A DNA stretch of 64,000 nt from Pseudomonadota bacterium (GTDB taxonomy: Bacteria; Pseudomonadota; Alphaproteobacteria; Sphingomonadales; Sphingomonadaceae), in NCBI GenBank assembly GCA_023433305.1, contig JAEZCZ010000021.1:33495-97494 (forward strand), written 5' to 3'. The translations under genes and the position numbers were made by a program. A model generated the notes under the pieces. The model saw nothing but the letters and a program-made list of their open reading frames with translations, did not search any database and was not told where the DNA came from. This document shows, piece by piece, positions 17,152 to 26,124 of this stretch; position 1 is the stretch's first letter, and every line of letters begins with the position of its first letter.

Positions 17152-18803
17152 CACCGGCCTCGTTCCGCTACCTATCAGCGCTCGCGGTGTTCTGCCTGCC
17201 GGCGGTGGCCGCCGCCCAGGACGAAACGGCGAGCGAAGAGGCGCGTGACGAGGCTCGCTCGGGTCGCCAGGCAGTAGAGGTCGTGCCCTATATCGCAGCC
17301 GCCCAGATACTCAGCGCCGAGATCGAGCCCGGCAACGACCTAGTCACTTACACCGCGTTGGCGGGCGGGGTGGATGCCAGCGTGTCGGGTCGAAACAGCG
17401 CTGCCTCGGTCTCGCTGCGCTACGAACGCCGCATTGGCTACGATGATGACTCGGTCGATGGCGACACGCTCAGCGGCGTCGCGCGCGCCGGGTTGGCATT
17501 GGCACGCGGAGTGACGCTCGAAGCGGGCGCGCTGGCGGCGCGCAGCCGCGTCGAGGAGAATGGCGCGGCGAGCGTCGGCGGGTTCGCAGGCGACGATACC
17601 GGGACCAGCCAGATCTACTCGGCCTATGCCGGGCCTTCGGTCCACACGATGGCCGGCAATGTCGAAGTCGAGGGGCATTACCGCTTCGGCTACACCAAGG
17701 TCGAAGCCCCCGATGCCTTCGTGGCTACTCCCGGTGCCGAACCGACCGACGTGTTCGACGAGAGCACGACGCACGGGGCCTACGCACGCGCAGGCTTGAA
17801 GCCCAACACCGTCGCACCGGTAGGAGTAGGCGTCGGTGGCGGCTGGACCGAGCAGAACATCTCCAACCTCGACCAGCGGGTGCGCGACCGGCACTTGCGG
17901 GCGGACGTGACCGTGCCGGTGAGCGCGAACGTGGCGGTGGTTGGCGGTGTTGGCTATGAGGACGTCGAGATTTCGAGCCGGGACGCGCGGCGCGACGCGC
18001 TGGGCAGGCCCGTGGTCGGGCCGGACGGCCGCTACGTCACCGATGAGAGCGCGCCGCGCCGGATCGCCTACGAGACCGACGGGCTGATCTGGGATGCCGG
18101 GGTCTTGTGGCGCCCGAGCCGCCGCACTTCGCTCGAAGCGCACGTCGGGCGCCGCTACGGCTCGATGACGTATTTCGGCACCTTTGCCTATGCGCCGAAC
18201 GCGCGCACCAGCCTCAACGTCGCGGTCTACGACAACATGACGAGCTTCGGCGGCGTGCTGGTCGATCAGGTGGCCGGCCTTCCGACGCAGTTCGATGCCT
18301 TCCGCAACCCCATCACTGGCCAGCTCGGCGGCTGTGTGGCGGGCACGGAGGGTAACGGCTGCTTCGGCGGAGCGCTGGGTTCGGTGAATGCGGCGGTGTT
18401 CCGCAGCCGCGGAATAGGCGCGAGCTATTCGGTCGACCTCGGACGGACGCAATTCGGCACCGGCGTGGGATACGATCGCCGCAAGTACGTTGGCGCTGCC
18501 GGCACTGTGCTCGCGAGCGTGAACGGGCAGGTCGACGAGACGATCTGGTACGCGCTGTTCGCCAGCACCCAGCTCGACGCACGCTCGGTCCTTTCGGCGG
18601 ACGCCAATGCAAGCTGGTTCCAGAGCGAGAACGCCCCCGGCGGTGCGGTGCTCGGCTACAGCGGTTCGCTGTCCTATCGCCGCAACCTGATCCGCGGCCT
18701 GAGCGCGACGGCCGCCGTCGGGCTCGACGGGATCACTCGCGAAAACCTCGAAGATTTCATGTCCGCCTCGGCCCTGCTCGGCCTGCAATACGCCTTCAAC
18801 TGA
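17148..18803 (+). CDS. PEP-CTERM system-associated outer-membrane beta-barrel protein
   Basis: 551 aa with a cleavable signal peptide (hydrophobic core LSALAVFCLPAVAAA, cleavage after AAA). The rest alternates short amphipathic beta strands and ends in Phe-Asn (LLGLQYAFN), as outer-membrane barrels do. It resembles the TIGR03016-type outer-membrane proteins of exosortase clusters and the OMP_b-brl_2 fold. Probable role: outer-membrane passage or anchoring of the polysaccharide (inference). A Gly/Cys-rich loop (GGCVAGTEGNGCFGGA) may hold a disulfide. Confidence 0.85.
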   Translation: MTPASFRYLSALAVFCLPAVAAAQDETASEEARDEARSGRQAVEVVPYIAAAQILSAEIEPGNDLVTYTALAGGVDASVSGRNSAASVSLRYERRIGYDDDSVDGDTLSGVARAGLALARGVTLEAGALAARSRVEENGAASVGGFAGDDTGTSQIYSAYAGPSVHTMAGNVEVEGHYRFGYTKVEAPDAFVATPGAEPTDVFDESTTHGAYARAGLKPNTVAPVGVGVGGGWTEQNISNLDQRVRDRHLRADVTVPVSANVAVVGGVGYEDVEISSRDARRDALGRPVVGPDGRYVTDESAPRRIAYETDGLIWDAGVLWRPSRRTSLEAHVGRRYGSMTYFGTFAYAPNARTSLNVAVYDNMTSFGGVLVDQVAGLPTQFDAFRNPITGQLGGCVAGTEGNGCFGGALGSVNAAVFRSRGIGASYSVDLGRTQFGTGVGYDRRKYVGAAGTVLASVNGQVDETIWYALFASTQLDARSVLSADANASWFQSENAPGGAVLGYSGSLSYRRNLIRGLSATAAVGLDGITRENLEDFMSASALLGLQYAFN

Positions 18804-18825
18804 CGGGCCAACCGGAGATTTACGA

Positions 18826-19980
18826 ATGTTTGACGACTTCTACGGCCTGACGGGAAAGCCCTTCCAGCTTACCCCTGATCCTGCGTTCTATTTCCGCAGC
18901 GTCACGCACCGCAAGGCCTTGTCCTACCTCGGTTACGGCTTGGCGCAGGGGGAAGGCTTCATCGTCATCACCGGCGAAGTCGGCGCGGGAAAGTCGACGC
19001 TCGTGGCGCATATGATGGGCACCATCGACACCCACCGACTGACCGTTGCCCAGATCGTGACGAGCAAGCTCGACGAGGAAGAAATCATCCACGTCGTCGC
19101 GCAAAGCTTCGGCTTAGACATCGAAGGGCATGACAAGGCGAGCGCTTTGGGCGCCATCGAGGGTTTCCTCCACGACGAAGCTCGCGCAGGGCGGCGCTGT
19201 CTGCTGGTCGTCGACGAATCGCAGAACCTCTCGGTCGAGGCGCTCGAAGAGCTGCGCATGCTGTCGAATTTCCAGCTCGGCAGCCATCCGCTGCTGCAAA
19301 CGCTGCTGCTCGGCCAGCCCGAGTTTCGCGCGACGCTGCAGGGGCACGCGGCGCTCGAGCAGCTTCGCCAACGCGTGATCGCGGCACACCACCTGGAGCC
19401 GATGGAGCGCGCCGAGATCGAGCCGTACATCATTCATCGGCTCGAACGGGTGGGCTGGAAAGGCAACCCGCAGTTCGACCAGCGCGTGTTCACCGAGCTC
19501 TACGTGGCCAGCGGCGGTATTCCGCGGCGCGTCAACCTGATCGCGAACCGGCTCCTGTTGCTCGGCGCGGTCGAGGAGCGCACGCGGATCGATGGCGGCA
19601 TGCTTAAAGCCGTGCTCGACGAAATGAACGCCGAGAAGGCGTTCCCGGAAGCCGCGCCGAAGCCGATGCCCAAGGTCGAGCCGACGCTTCAGCCGCTTCC
19701 GCCGCTGAAGCACGAGCCACGCCTCGACCACGAGACGCTCGACACGCTGCTCGCCGAGCGGGACGTCCAGATCGCCGAGCTGCAGCAGGCGGTCGTCGAG
19801 CTTGCGAACCAGAACGATGAGCGCGCCAGCGCGGCGGTGCGGCCCGAGCTGGCGGCGGCTCAGCAGCAGATCGCCCGGCTCGAAGCCAAGCTCTTCGAGC
19901 AGGAGCGCACGATGCGCCAGACGCTGACGATGCTTATCGAGTGGATCGAAACAGAGATGGACCAGACCAAGGCCGCCTGA
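18826..19980 (+). CDS. XrtA/PEP-CTERM system-associated AAA ATPase (ExeA-like)
   Basis: 384 aa. The N-terminus MFDDFYGLTGKPFQL is typical of the exosortase-linked ATPase family related to ExeA of type II secretion. Walker A is GEVGAGKST (50-58) and Walker B is LLVVDESQ, with a sensor-like SGGIPRRVN. The C-terminal third is Pro-rich and then a coiled coil (ERDVQIAELQQAVVELANQ). It probably energises or localises the export machinery. A CCGGAG Shine-Dalgarno lies about 9 nt upstream of ATG. Confidence 0.92.
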   Translation: MFDDFYGLTGKPFQLTPDPAFYFRSVTHRKALSYLGYGLAQGEGFIVITGEVGAGKSTLVAHMMGTIDTHRLTVAQIVTSKLDEEEIIHVVAQSFGLDIEGHDKASALGAIEGFLHDEARAGRRCLLVVDESQNLSVEALEELRMLSNFQLGSHPLLQTLLLGQPEFRATLQGHAALEQLRQRVIAAHHLEPMERAEIEPYIIHRLERVGWKGNPQFDQRVFTELYVASGGIPRRVNLIANRLLLLGAVEERTRIDGGMLKAVLDEMNAEKAFPEAAPKPMPKVEPTLQPLPPLKHEPRLDHETLDTLLAERDVQIAELQQAVVELANQNDERASAAVRPELAAAQQQIARLEAKLFEQERTMRQTLTMLIEWIETEMDQTKAA

Positions 19981-19998
19981 TCGGCGAGGGAGTATGGC

Positions 19999-20916
19999 GT
20001 GAACGCGGTTACGTTTCCGGAACGGCGGATCCCTGCTCCGATCGTCAACGGCCTGTCGGTCGACGTCGAGGACTGGTTTCAGGTCGGCGCGTTCGAGGAC
20101 GTGATCGACCGGGACGACTGGGATGGCCTTGCGGACCGGGTCGACCGCAACGTGCGCGAGATCCTCGACCTGTTCGACGAAGTCGAGGCAAAGGCGACCT
20201 TCTTCACGCTGGGATGGGTGGCACGACGACATGGAGCGCTGCTGCGCGAGGTGGCGCGGCGCGGCCATGAAATCGCCAGCCATGGCTGGGATCATCGCCG
20301 CGTGTTCACGATGGACCGAGCCCCGTTCGCCGAGGACGTCGCCAAGGCGCAGAAGGCGATCGAAGACGCGGCGGGCGTTCGGCCAAGAGGCTATCGCGCG
20401 CCAAGCTTCTCGATCGATCAGCGCACCCCATGGGCATTCGAGGAATTGGCGAAGCAAGGCTATGCCTATTCCTCGAGCGTCGCGCCCGTCAGCCACGACC
20501 ATTACGGTTGGCCGGAAGCGCCACGGTTTGCATTCAAGCCGCTGGCCTGGACCCCGCTGCTCGAGATTCCGGTGACCACGGCGCTGTTCGGCGGCAGGCG
20601 CCTTGCCGCGGGCGGCGGCGGATTCTTTCGCGTGTTGCCGTATGCTTTCAGCCGTTGGGCGATCCGTCAGGTCAATCGCCGTGATGGGCGGCCGGCTATC
20701 TTCTATTTCCATCCCTGGGAGATCGACCCGGGCCAGCCGCGCGTTGCCGGGGCGCCGCTCAAATCGCGGCTGCGGCACTACACCAATCTCCAGCAGATGG
20801 CGCCGAAGCTGCGCCAGCTCATTCGCGATTTCGCGTGGGGGCGGATGGACCTGATCGCCCATCGCGAGGCGGCCCGCCTTGAAGCGGAAACCGTTGCCGG
20901 CAAGGTGTTCGCATGA
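19999..20916 (+). CDS. XrtA system polysaccharide deacetylase
   Basis: 305-aa NodB-fold deacetylase with a DUF3473-type C-terminus. Metal/catalytic motifs are SVDVEDWFQ (catalytic Asp region, residues 20-28), HEIASHGWDHRRV (zinc His pair) and GYRAPSFS. The end of the domain has FYFHPWEIDPGQPR. No signal peptide is seen, so it may act in the cytoplasm on lipid-linked or nucleotide-linked precursors, as is usual for this family. GTG start behind GCGAGGGAG. Overlaps the FemAB-like gene by 4 bp. Confidence 0.92.
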   Translation: MNAVTFPERRIPAPIVNGLSVDVEDWFQVGAFEDVIDRDDWDGLADRVDRNVREILDLFDEVEAKATFFTLGWVARRHGALLREVARRGHEIASHGWDHRRVFTMDRAPFAEDVAKAQKAIEDAAGVRPRGYRAPSFSIDQRTPWAFEELAKQGYAYSSSVAPVSHDHYGWPEAPRFAFKPLAWTPLLEIPVTTALFGGRRLAAGGGGFFRVLPYAFSRWAIRQVNRRDGRPAIFYFHPWEIDPGQPRVAGAPLKSRLRHYTNLQQMAPKLRQLIRDFAWGRMDLIAHREAARLEAETVAGKVFA

Positions 20917-21971
20917 ACGCGCCCTTCGCGCTGGCGAGCGAAGGTGTGCGCGCAGCCGATCTGCGGCAACCTGACGAGATCGCGCGGATCGAGGGGTTCG
21001 TGGCCGAGATGCGCGGCAGCGTGTTCCACCGCCCGGCGTGGCTGCGCGCTATCGAACGCGGCACAGGGCAACGGGCCAAGGGCTTGGTCGCGGAGAAGAG
21101 GGGATCGATCACCGGTTGGCTACCACTCAGCGAAGTGCATTCGCCGCTGTTCGGCCGATTGCTCGCGTCGAGCGGTTTCGCCGTCGAGGGAGGCGTGCTG
21201 GCCGAGCGTGAATCTACAGCCAACGCGCTGTGCCGCGCTGCCGAGGAGTACGCATCGCGTTTGTCGTGCCCGACGATCGAGCTGCGCGGAGGCACGGCGC
21301 CGGCCGACTGGCATACCCGCAGCGACAGCCATTGCGGCTTTCTCGGCCCGATCCTCGCCGACGACCAGGACCAGCTCAAGGCGATCCCTCGCAAGCAACG
21401 CGCCGAAGTGCGCAAGAGCCTGGAGAACGAACTCGAGGTGGTGATCGGCGCGGGGGCGGAGGACCTGGCAGCGCATTACTCGGTCTATGCCGAAAGCGTG
21501 CGCAACCTTGGCACGCCTGTCTTCCCGCGGGCGTTGTTCGAGGCGGTGCTGGATGGCCTCGATTCGGACATCCTGACCGTGCGCCATCGCGGCGAGCCCG
21601 TCGCCAGCGTGCTCTCGCTCTACCACGGCGACGCGGTGTTGCCGTACTGGGGGGGCGGTACCTTCGCGGCGCGCGCTCTCCGCGCCAACGACCGCATGTA
21701 TTTCGAGCTCATGCGCCACGCCCGCGCGCAGGGCTGCGAGCGCTTCGATTTCGGGCGCAGCAAGACGGGCAGCGGCGCATGGGCATTCAAGCGAAACTGG
21801 GGTTTCGAGCCGACACCGCTTTCGTACTCGAGCTGGACGGCCCCCGGGGAACCGCGGCGGGATGCGGACCCGACCAGCGCGCGCCACGCTGCGCGGATCG
21901 CGCTGTGGCGCAAGCTTCCGCTTGCTCTCGCTAACCGGCTCGGGCCGCTCATCGCACGAGGTCTGGGATGA
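20913..21971 (+). CDS. XrtA system FemAB-like (peptidoglycan bridge/GNAT) protein
   Basis: 352 aa with two tandem GNAT-like folds as in FemAB aminoacyltransferases: RKQRAEVRKS marks the junction, and the second half has YWGGGTFAARALRANDRMYFELM and FDFGRSKTGSGAWAFKRNWGF. In FemAB proteins the donor is an aminoacyl-tRNA; here the exosortase context suggests transfer of an acyl or aminoacyl group onto the polysaccharide (inference). Its stop overlaps the glycosyltransferase ATG by 4 bp. Confidence 0.9.
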   Translation: MNAPFALASEGVRAADLRQPDEIARIEGFVAEMRGSVFHRPAWLRAIERGTGQRAKGLVAEKRGSITGWLPLSEVHSPLFGRLLASSGFAVEGGVLAERESTANALCRAAEEYASRLSCPTIELRGGTAPADWHTRSDSHCGFLGPILADDQDQLKAIPRKQRAEVRKSLENELEVVIGAGAEDLAAHYSVYAESVRNLGTPVFPRALFEAVLDGLDSDILTVRHRGEPVASVLSLYHGDAVLPYWGGGTFAARALRANDRMYFELMRHARAQGCERFDFGRSKTGSGAWAFKRNWGFEPTPLSYSSWTAPGEPRRDADPTSARHAARIALWRKLPLALANRLGPLIARGLG

Positions 21972-23200
21972 GCGGAATCCTGTTCCTCGCCCATCGCGTA
22001 CCGTTCCCCCCGGATCGCGGCGACAAGATCCGGTCGCACCACGTCCTTAAGGCACTGACTGAGCTGGGACCGGTCCACGTAGGGTGCTTTGCGGAGTCGG
22101 CGTCCGATCGCGCCGCCGAGACCGAATTGGCACGGATCGCGGCGACGTGGTGTATGCCCAGGCGTTCCAAGCCACTATCGCTCGCCGGGTTAGAGGCGAT
22201 CGTGCGGCGCGAACCGGTCAGCCTGGCTGCCTTCCGCCATCCTGCGCTTGCTCGATGGGTGACACGAACGGTCGAGCGCGAGGGCATCGACACGATCTAC
22301 GTGTTTTCGGGCCAGATGGGGCAGTACGTTCCGGAGGGCTGGAGCGGACGCCTGCTGGTCGACCTCGTCGACGTCGATTCGGCGAAGTTCGAGGCCTACG
22401 CTCGCGAGAAACCGGTGCCCGGAAAGTGGATCGATGCGCGAGAGGCTCGGTTGCTCGCCCAAGAGGAGGCGCGGCTAGCAGAACGGGCAGACCGCACATT
22501 GCTGGTCAGCGACGCCGAGGCAGAGCTGCTGAAATCTCGTTTGCCGGCCGGTTTGTCGCCACGGGTCGTCGCGCTCGGCAACGGCATCGATGCCGAGACG
22601 TTCGATCCCGCGTCGGTCGAGCCGCACCCCGCGTTGTCCGAGCGTGGACCGCATTTCGTGTTCACGGGCCAGATGGATTACAAGCCCAACATTGACGCTG
22701 CGGTTCGTGCCATCCGGCAAGTCATGCCGAGGATCCGTGCGACGTACCCGCAAGCCCGATTTCACGTCGTGGGCCGTGCCCCAGTTCGAGAGCTGGTCGC
22801 TTGCCACGGCGTGGACGGGACGCATGTATGGGGCGAGGTACCCGACGTGCGACCCTTCCTGGCGGCCGCCGACGTGATCCTCGCGCCGTTGGCGATCGCG
22901 CGCGGGGTTCAGAACAAGGTGCTCGAGGCGATGGCCATGGCTCGGCCCACGCTCGTGACGAACGCGGTAGCGACGGGCTTGCCGGGAAAGCCCGGCGAGC
23001 ATTTCGCGGTGGCCGATGGCGGCGACGCGCTGGCCTGGTCCGCTCTCGACCTGCTGGCGGATTCGAAACGAGCGGAAGCCATGGGCCAGGCCGCGCGCCG
23101 GCTCGTGGTCGAATCGCTGAGTTGGCAAGCCATGCTGGCTTCGCTCCCCGAGCATCTCGGCCGCGCATGCTCATCGATCGAGCGCCGCGATGCAGCTTGA
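21968..23200 (+). CDS. XrtA/PEP-CTERM system glycosyltransferase (family 4-like)
   Basis: 410-aa GT-B glycosyltransferase resembling TIGR03087. The N-terminal HRVPFPPDRGDKIRSH motif is characteristic. The C-terminal sugar-nucleotide domain has FTGQMDYKPN, VVGRAPV and the EX7E-like region ending VQNKVLEAMAMARPTL. No membrane segment, so a peripheral cytosolic enzyme extending the lipid-linked glycan. Its 3' end overlaps the exosortase A start (23190) by 11 bp. Confidence 0.92.
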   Translation: MSGILFLAHRVPFPPDRGDKIRSHHVLKALTELGPVHVGCFAESASDRAAETELARIAATWCMPRRSKPLSLAGLEAIVRREPVSLAAFRHPALARWVTRTVEREGIDTIYVFSGQMGQYVPEGWSGRLLVDLVDVDSAKFEAYAREKPVPGKWIDAREARLLAQEEARLAERADRTLLVSDAEAELLKSRLPAGLSPRVVALGNGIDAETFDPASVEPHPALSERGPHFVFTGQMDYKPNIDAAVRAIRQVMPRIRATYPQARFHVVGRAPVRELVACHGVDGTHVWGEVPDVRPFLAAADVILAPLAIARGVQNKVLEAMAMARPTLVTNAVATGLPGKPGEHFAVADGGDALAWSALDLLADSKRAEAMGQAARRLVVESLSWQAMLASLPEHLGRACSSIERRDAA

Positions 23201-24209
23201 CGGGATCGCCTCTGCTCTGGACGAGGGGTGGACGAGCCGGATTCCGCTCGTCTGGCGAGCAGCGCTGATCCGTCTGTCATTGGCGTGGCTTGGTCTGATT
23301 GCGCTCGCCTGGGCCGAATGGGCGGAGATGGCGCGGCAATGGTGGGATGCGTCGACCTACAATCACATCCTGCTGATCCCGCCGATCCTGTTCTGGCTGG
23401 TGCGGCAACGGTTCGCTGAGTTGATGTTGTTGACGCCGAGCGCCTGGTGGCCAGGACTTATCGGACTCATTTCGTCGCTGATGTTCTGGCGCATGGGCGT
23501 GGCACTCGAGATCAATCTCTTCAGCCAATTGGGCGCGGTGGCGATGCTCCAGGCCGCGGCGACCATCCTGCTCGGCCCTCGCGTGACGTGGGCCTTGTTG
23601 TTTCCGCTCGGTTACATGTTGCTCCTCGTGCCGTTCGGCGACGAGCTGATTCCGGCGCTCCAGGGGATAACGGCGAAACTCGCGGTCTGGCTGACGCACC
23701 TCAGCGGCGTGCCCGCGGTGATCGACGGCATATTCATCGATACGCCGGCCGGCCTTTTCGAAGTGGCGGAGGCGTGCTCGGGGGTGAAGTTCCTCGTTGC
23801 CATGGTCGCGCTCGGTACCCTCGTGGCGCACTTGTGCTTCGCCAGCGCCCGGCGGCGCCTACTGTTCATGGCAGCCGCGGTGATCGTGCCGGTGATGGCC
23901 AATGGCATCCGGGCATGGGGCACGATCTACATCGCCCAATCGCAGGGCGTGGAGTTTGCGGCCGGTTTCGATCACATCGTCTATGGCTGGATATTCTTTG
24001 CGCTCGTGATGGCCGCAGTGATCGGCGGCTCCTGGCGCTATTTCGACCGGTCGCCGGAAGATCCGCTGATCGATGTCGCGGGGATCGAAAGCTCGTCGTT
24101 GCTTGCGAAGCTGGCGCAGCACGAGATGGCCGGTTGGAATGCTCTCGCCGCGATCGCGATCCTTGCCTGCGCGGTCGCCTGGATAGACCGCCTCGCGCGC
24201 ATCGCCTAA
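23190..24209 (+). CDS. xrtA: Exosortase A, lacking the EpsI domain
   Basis: 339-aa polytopic membrane transpeptidase that cleaves PEP-CTERM sorting signals. The catalytic triad of the family is present: Cys196 in EACSGVK, Arg241 in NGIRAWG and His262 in DHIVYGW. About eight helices precede residue 285. The protein then continues to one more hydrophobic segment (LAAIAILACAVAWI, about 318-332) and stops. Many exosortase A proteins continue here into a periplasmic EpsI/DUF3485 domain, which is absent; only 12 bp separate this stop from the next gene. No separate epsI lies in the window. Confidence 0.94.
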   Translation: MQLDGIASALDEGWTSRIPLVWRAALIRLSLAWLGLIALAWAEWAEMARQWWDASTYNHILLIPPILFWLVRQRFAELMLLTPSAWWPGLIGLISSLMFWRMGVALEINLFSQLGAVAMLQAAATILLGPRVTWALLFPLGYMLLLVPFGDELIPALQGITAKLAVWLTHLSGVPAVIDGIFIDTPAGLFEVAEACSGVKFLVAMVALGTLVAHLCFASARRRLLFMAAAVIVPVMANGIRAWGTIYIAQSQGVEFAAGFDHIVYGWIFFALVMAAVIGGSWRYFDRSPEDPLIDVAGIESSSLLAKLAQHEMAGWNALAAIAILACAVAWIDRLARIA

Positions 24210-24221
24210 CGGTCGGGCGCC

Positions 24222-26120
24222 ATGTGCGGGATCGCGGGGATTTTTCATTGCGGCACGATCAAGCCGGTCGATCCCGCGCGGATCGAGCGGATGTGCGACG
24301 CGCTCGCCCATCGCGGACCGGACGGCTCGGGCGTGTGGACCGGCCCGGGGGTCGGGCTAGGCCATCGGCGCCTTGCGATCATCGACCTCGCGGGCTCGCC
24401 GCAGCCGATGCATTCCGCGGACGGGCGGGCGACGATTGTCTTCAACGGCGAGATCTACAACTTCCGCGAGTTGCGCCGCGAGCTGGAGGGCCTTGGCGCG
24501 AATTTTCGGACGAGCGGCGATACCGAGGTCATTCTCGCGGCCTGGCAACAGTGGGGCGTGGATTGCCTGCGGCGACTGCAGGGGATGTTTGCCTTCGCGA
24601 TCTACGACGCGTCGGAGCGGACGTTATTTCTCGCGCGCGACCGGCTCGGCGTGAAGCCGCTGTTCATGGCGCACCTTTCGGACGGCAGCCTGGCGTTCGC
24701 CTCCGAATTGAAAGGTCTCCTCGCCCACCCGCTGTTGCGCCGGGAGACGAATCCGCTTGCGATCGAGGATTACCTCACCTGGGGTTACGTGCCGGATCAC
24801 CGCTCGATCCTGAAAGGTGTCGAGAAGCTGCCGGCCGGGCACTATCGCTTGCTCAGGCACGATGCACGGCCCGCGGCTCCGATGAGCTGGTGGGATGTGT
24901 CGTTTGCCGAACGTCGGCGAGGCTCGGAGCGCGATCTCGAGGCGGAGTTGCTCCACCACCTGCGCGAGGCGGTGACGAGCCGGATGATCGCCGACGTTCC
25001 GCTCGGGGCCTTCCTTTCGGGCGGAGTGGACTCCTCGAGCGTCGTGGCGCTCATGGCGGAAGCCAGCCGCGATCCGGTGCGTACCTGCTCGATTGGGTTC
25101 GATGTCGGATCGCTCGACGAAACGTCGTACGCCGCCCAGGTCGCGCGGATGTTCGGCACCGATCACCGCGCCGAAGTCGTCTCTGCCGATCAGTTCGAGG
25201 AGGTGGACGCGCTGGTCGACATGTTCGACGAGCCGTTTGCCGACGCCTCCGCGCTGCCGACGTGGCGGGTATGCCGGCTTGCGCGCGAGAGCGTCACCGT
25301 GGCGCTATCAGGCGACGGCGCGGATGAGGCGTTTGCGGGCTATCGCCGGCAGGTATTCCACGCGCACGAGGAAAGGGTCAGACGGTTCCTGCCGGAAGAC
25401 TTCCGGCGCAAGGTCCTTGGGCCGCTCGGTTTTTTCTATCCGAAGGCCGACTGGGCTCCGCGGCCGCTGCGGGCGAAGGCGACGCTGCTGTCGCTCGCCG
25501 CGGACGGCGCGCATGGATATGCGCGGGGGCTCTCGGTCGTGGCGCCCGAAGTCCGCGAGAGCCTGTATGGACCGGAGCTCGCTAAGGAACTGGCAGGCTA
25601 TCGCGGTGAGCAGCCGCTGATAGACTTGATGCACAAGGCTCCGGCGCGATCAGGGCTCGACCGGGCGCAATATGCCGATCTCAGGTTCTGGCTGCCGGGC
25701 GATATCCTGACGAAGGTGGACCGCACCAGCATGGCCGTGAGCCTGGAAGCGCGCGAGCCGCTGCTGGACCATCGGCTGATCGAATTCGCCGCGACGTTGC
25801 CCGAGCGGATGCGTGTGCGTGGCCGGCAGGGCAAGTGGCTGCTCAAGAAGGCGATGCGGCGTTATCTGCCCGACGACATCCTCTATCGCCCGAAGCAAGG
25901 TTTCGTGACGCCCATCGCGCAATGGCTGCGCGGGCCCCTAGCGGGGGAGGCAAGGGCGATCGCCTCGAGCGCGGCGCTGGCGCGCACGGGATGGTTCGAC
26001 GCCGTGGCGCTCGGCAAGCTCGCCGAGGCGCATGTGGCGGGTCGCGCCGACCATTCCCGGCTGCTGTGGCAGATGCTGATGCTCGACAAGTCGCTGGTAC
26101 GGCTCGGGCTGATCGGTTGA
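24222..26120 (+). CDS. XrtA/PEP-CTERM system amidotransferase (asparagine synthase-like)
   Basis: 632-aa class II glutamine amidotransferase. Cys2 (MCGIAGIF) is the N-terminal nucleophile; the glutaminase domain runs to about residue 210 (RGPDGSG, FNGEIYNF). The synthetase domain has the PP-loop SGGVDSSS near residue 265 and SGDGADEAFAGYRR. It probably amidates an activated carboxylate, such as a uronic acid or acyl group, of the exopolysaccharide rather than making free asparagine (inference from context). Last gene of the operon; it ends 4 bp from the convergent zapE stop. Confidence 0.92.
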   Translation: MCGIAGIFHCGTIKPVDPARIERMCDALAHRGPDGSGVWTGPGVGLGHRRLAIIDLAGSPQPMHSADGRATIVFNGEIYNFRELRRELEGLGANFRTSGDTEVILAAWQQWGVDCLRRLQGMFAFAIYDASERTLFLARDRLGVKPLFMAHLSDGSLAFASELKGLLAHPLLRRETNPLAIEDYLTWGYVPDHRSILKGVEKLPAGHYRLLRHDARPAAPMSWWDVSFAERRRGSERDLEAELLHHLREAVTSRMIADVPLGAFLSGGVDSSSVVALMAEASRDPVRTCSIGFDVGSLDETSYAAQVARMFGTDHRAEVVSADQFEEVDALVDMFDEPFADASALPTWRVCRLARESVTVALSGDGADEAFAGYRRQVFHAHEERVRRFLPEDFRRKVLGPLGFFYPKADWAPRPLRAKATLLSLAADGAHGYARGLSVVAPEVRESLYGPELAKELAGYRGEQPLIDLMHKAPARSGLDRAQYADLRFWLPGDILTKVDRTSMAVSLEAREPLLDHRLIEFAATLPERMRVRGRQGKWLLKKAMRRYLPDDILYRPKQGFVTPIAQWLRGPLAGEARAIASSAALARTGWFDAVALGKLAEAHVAGRADHSRLLWQMLMLDKSLVRLGLIG

Positions 26121-26124
26121 TCGG

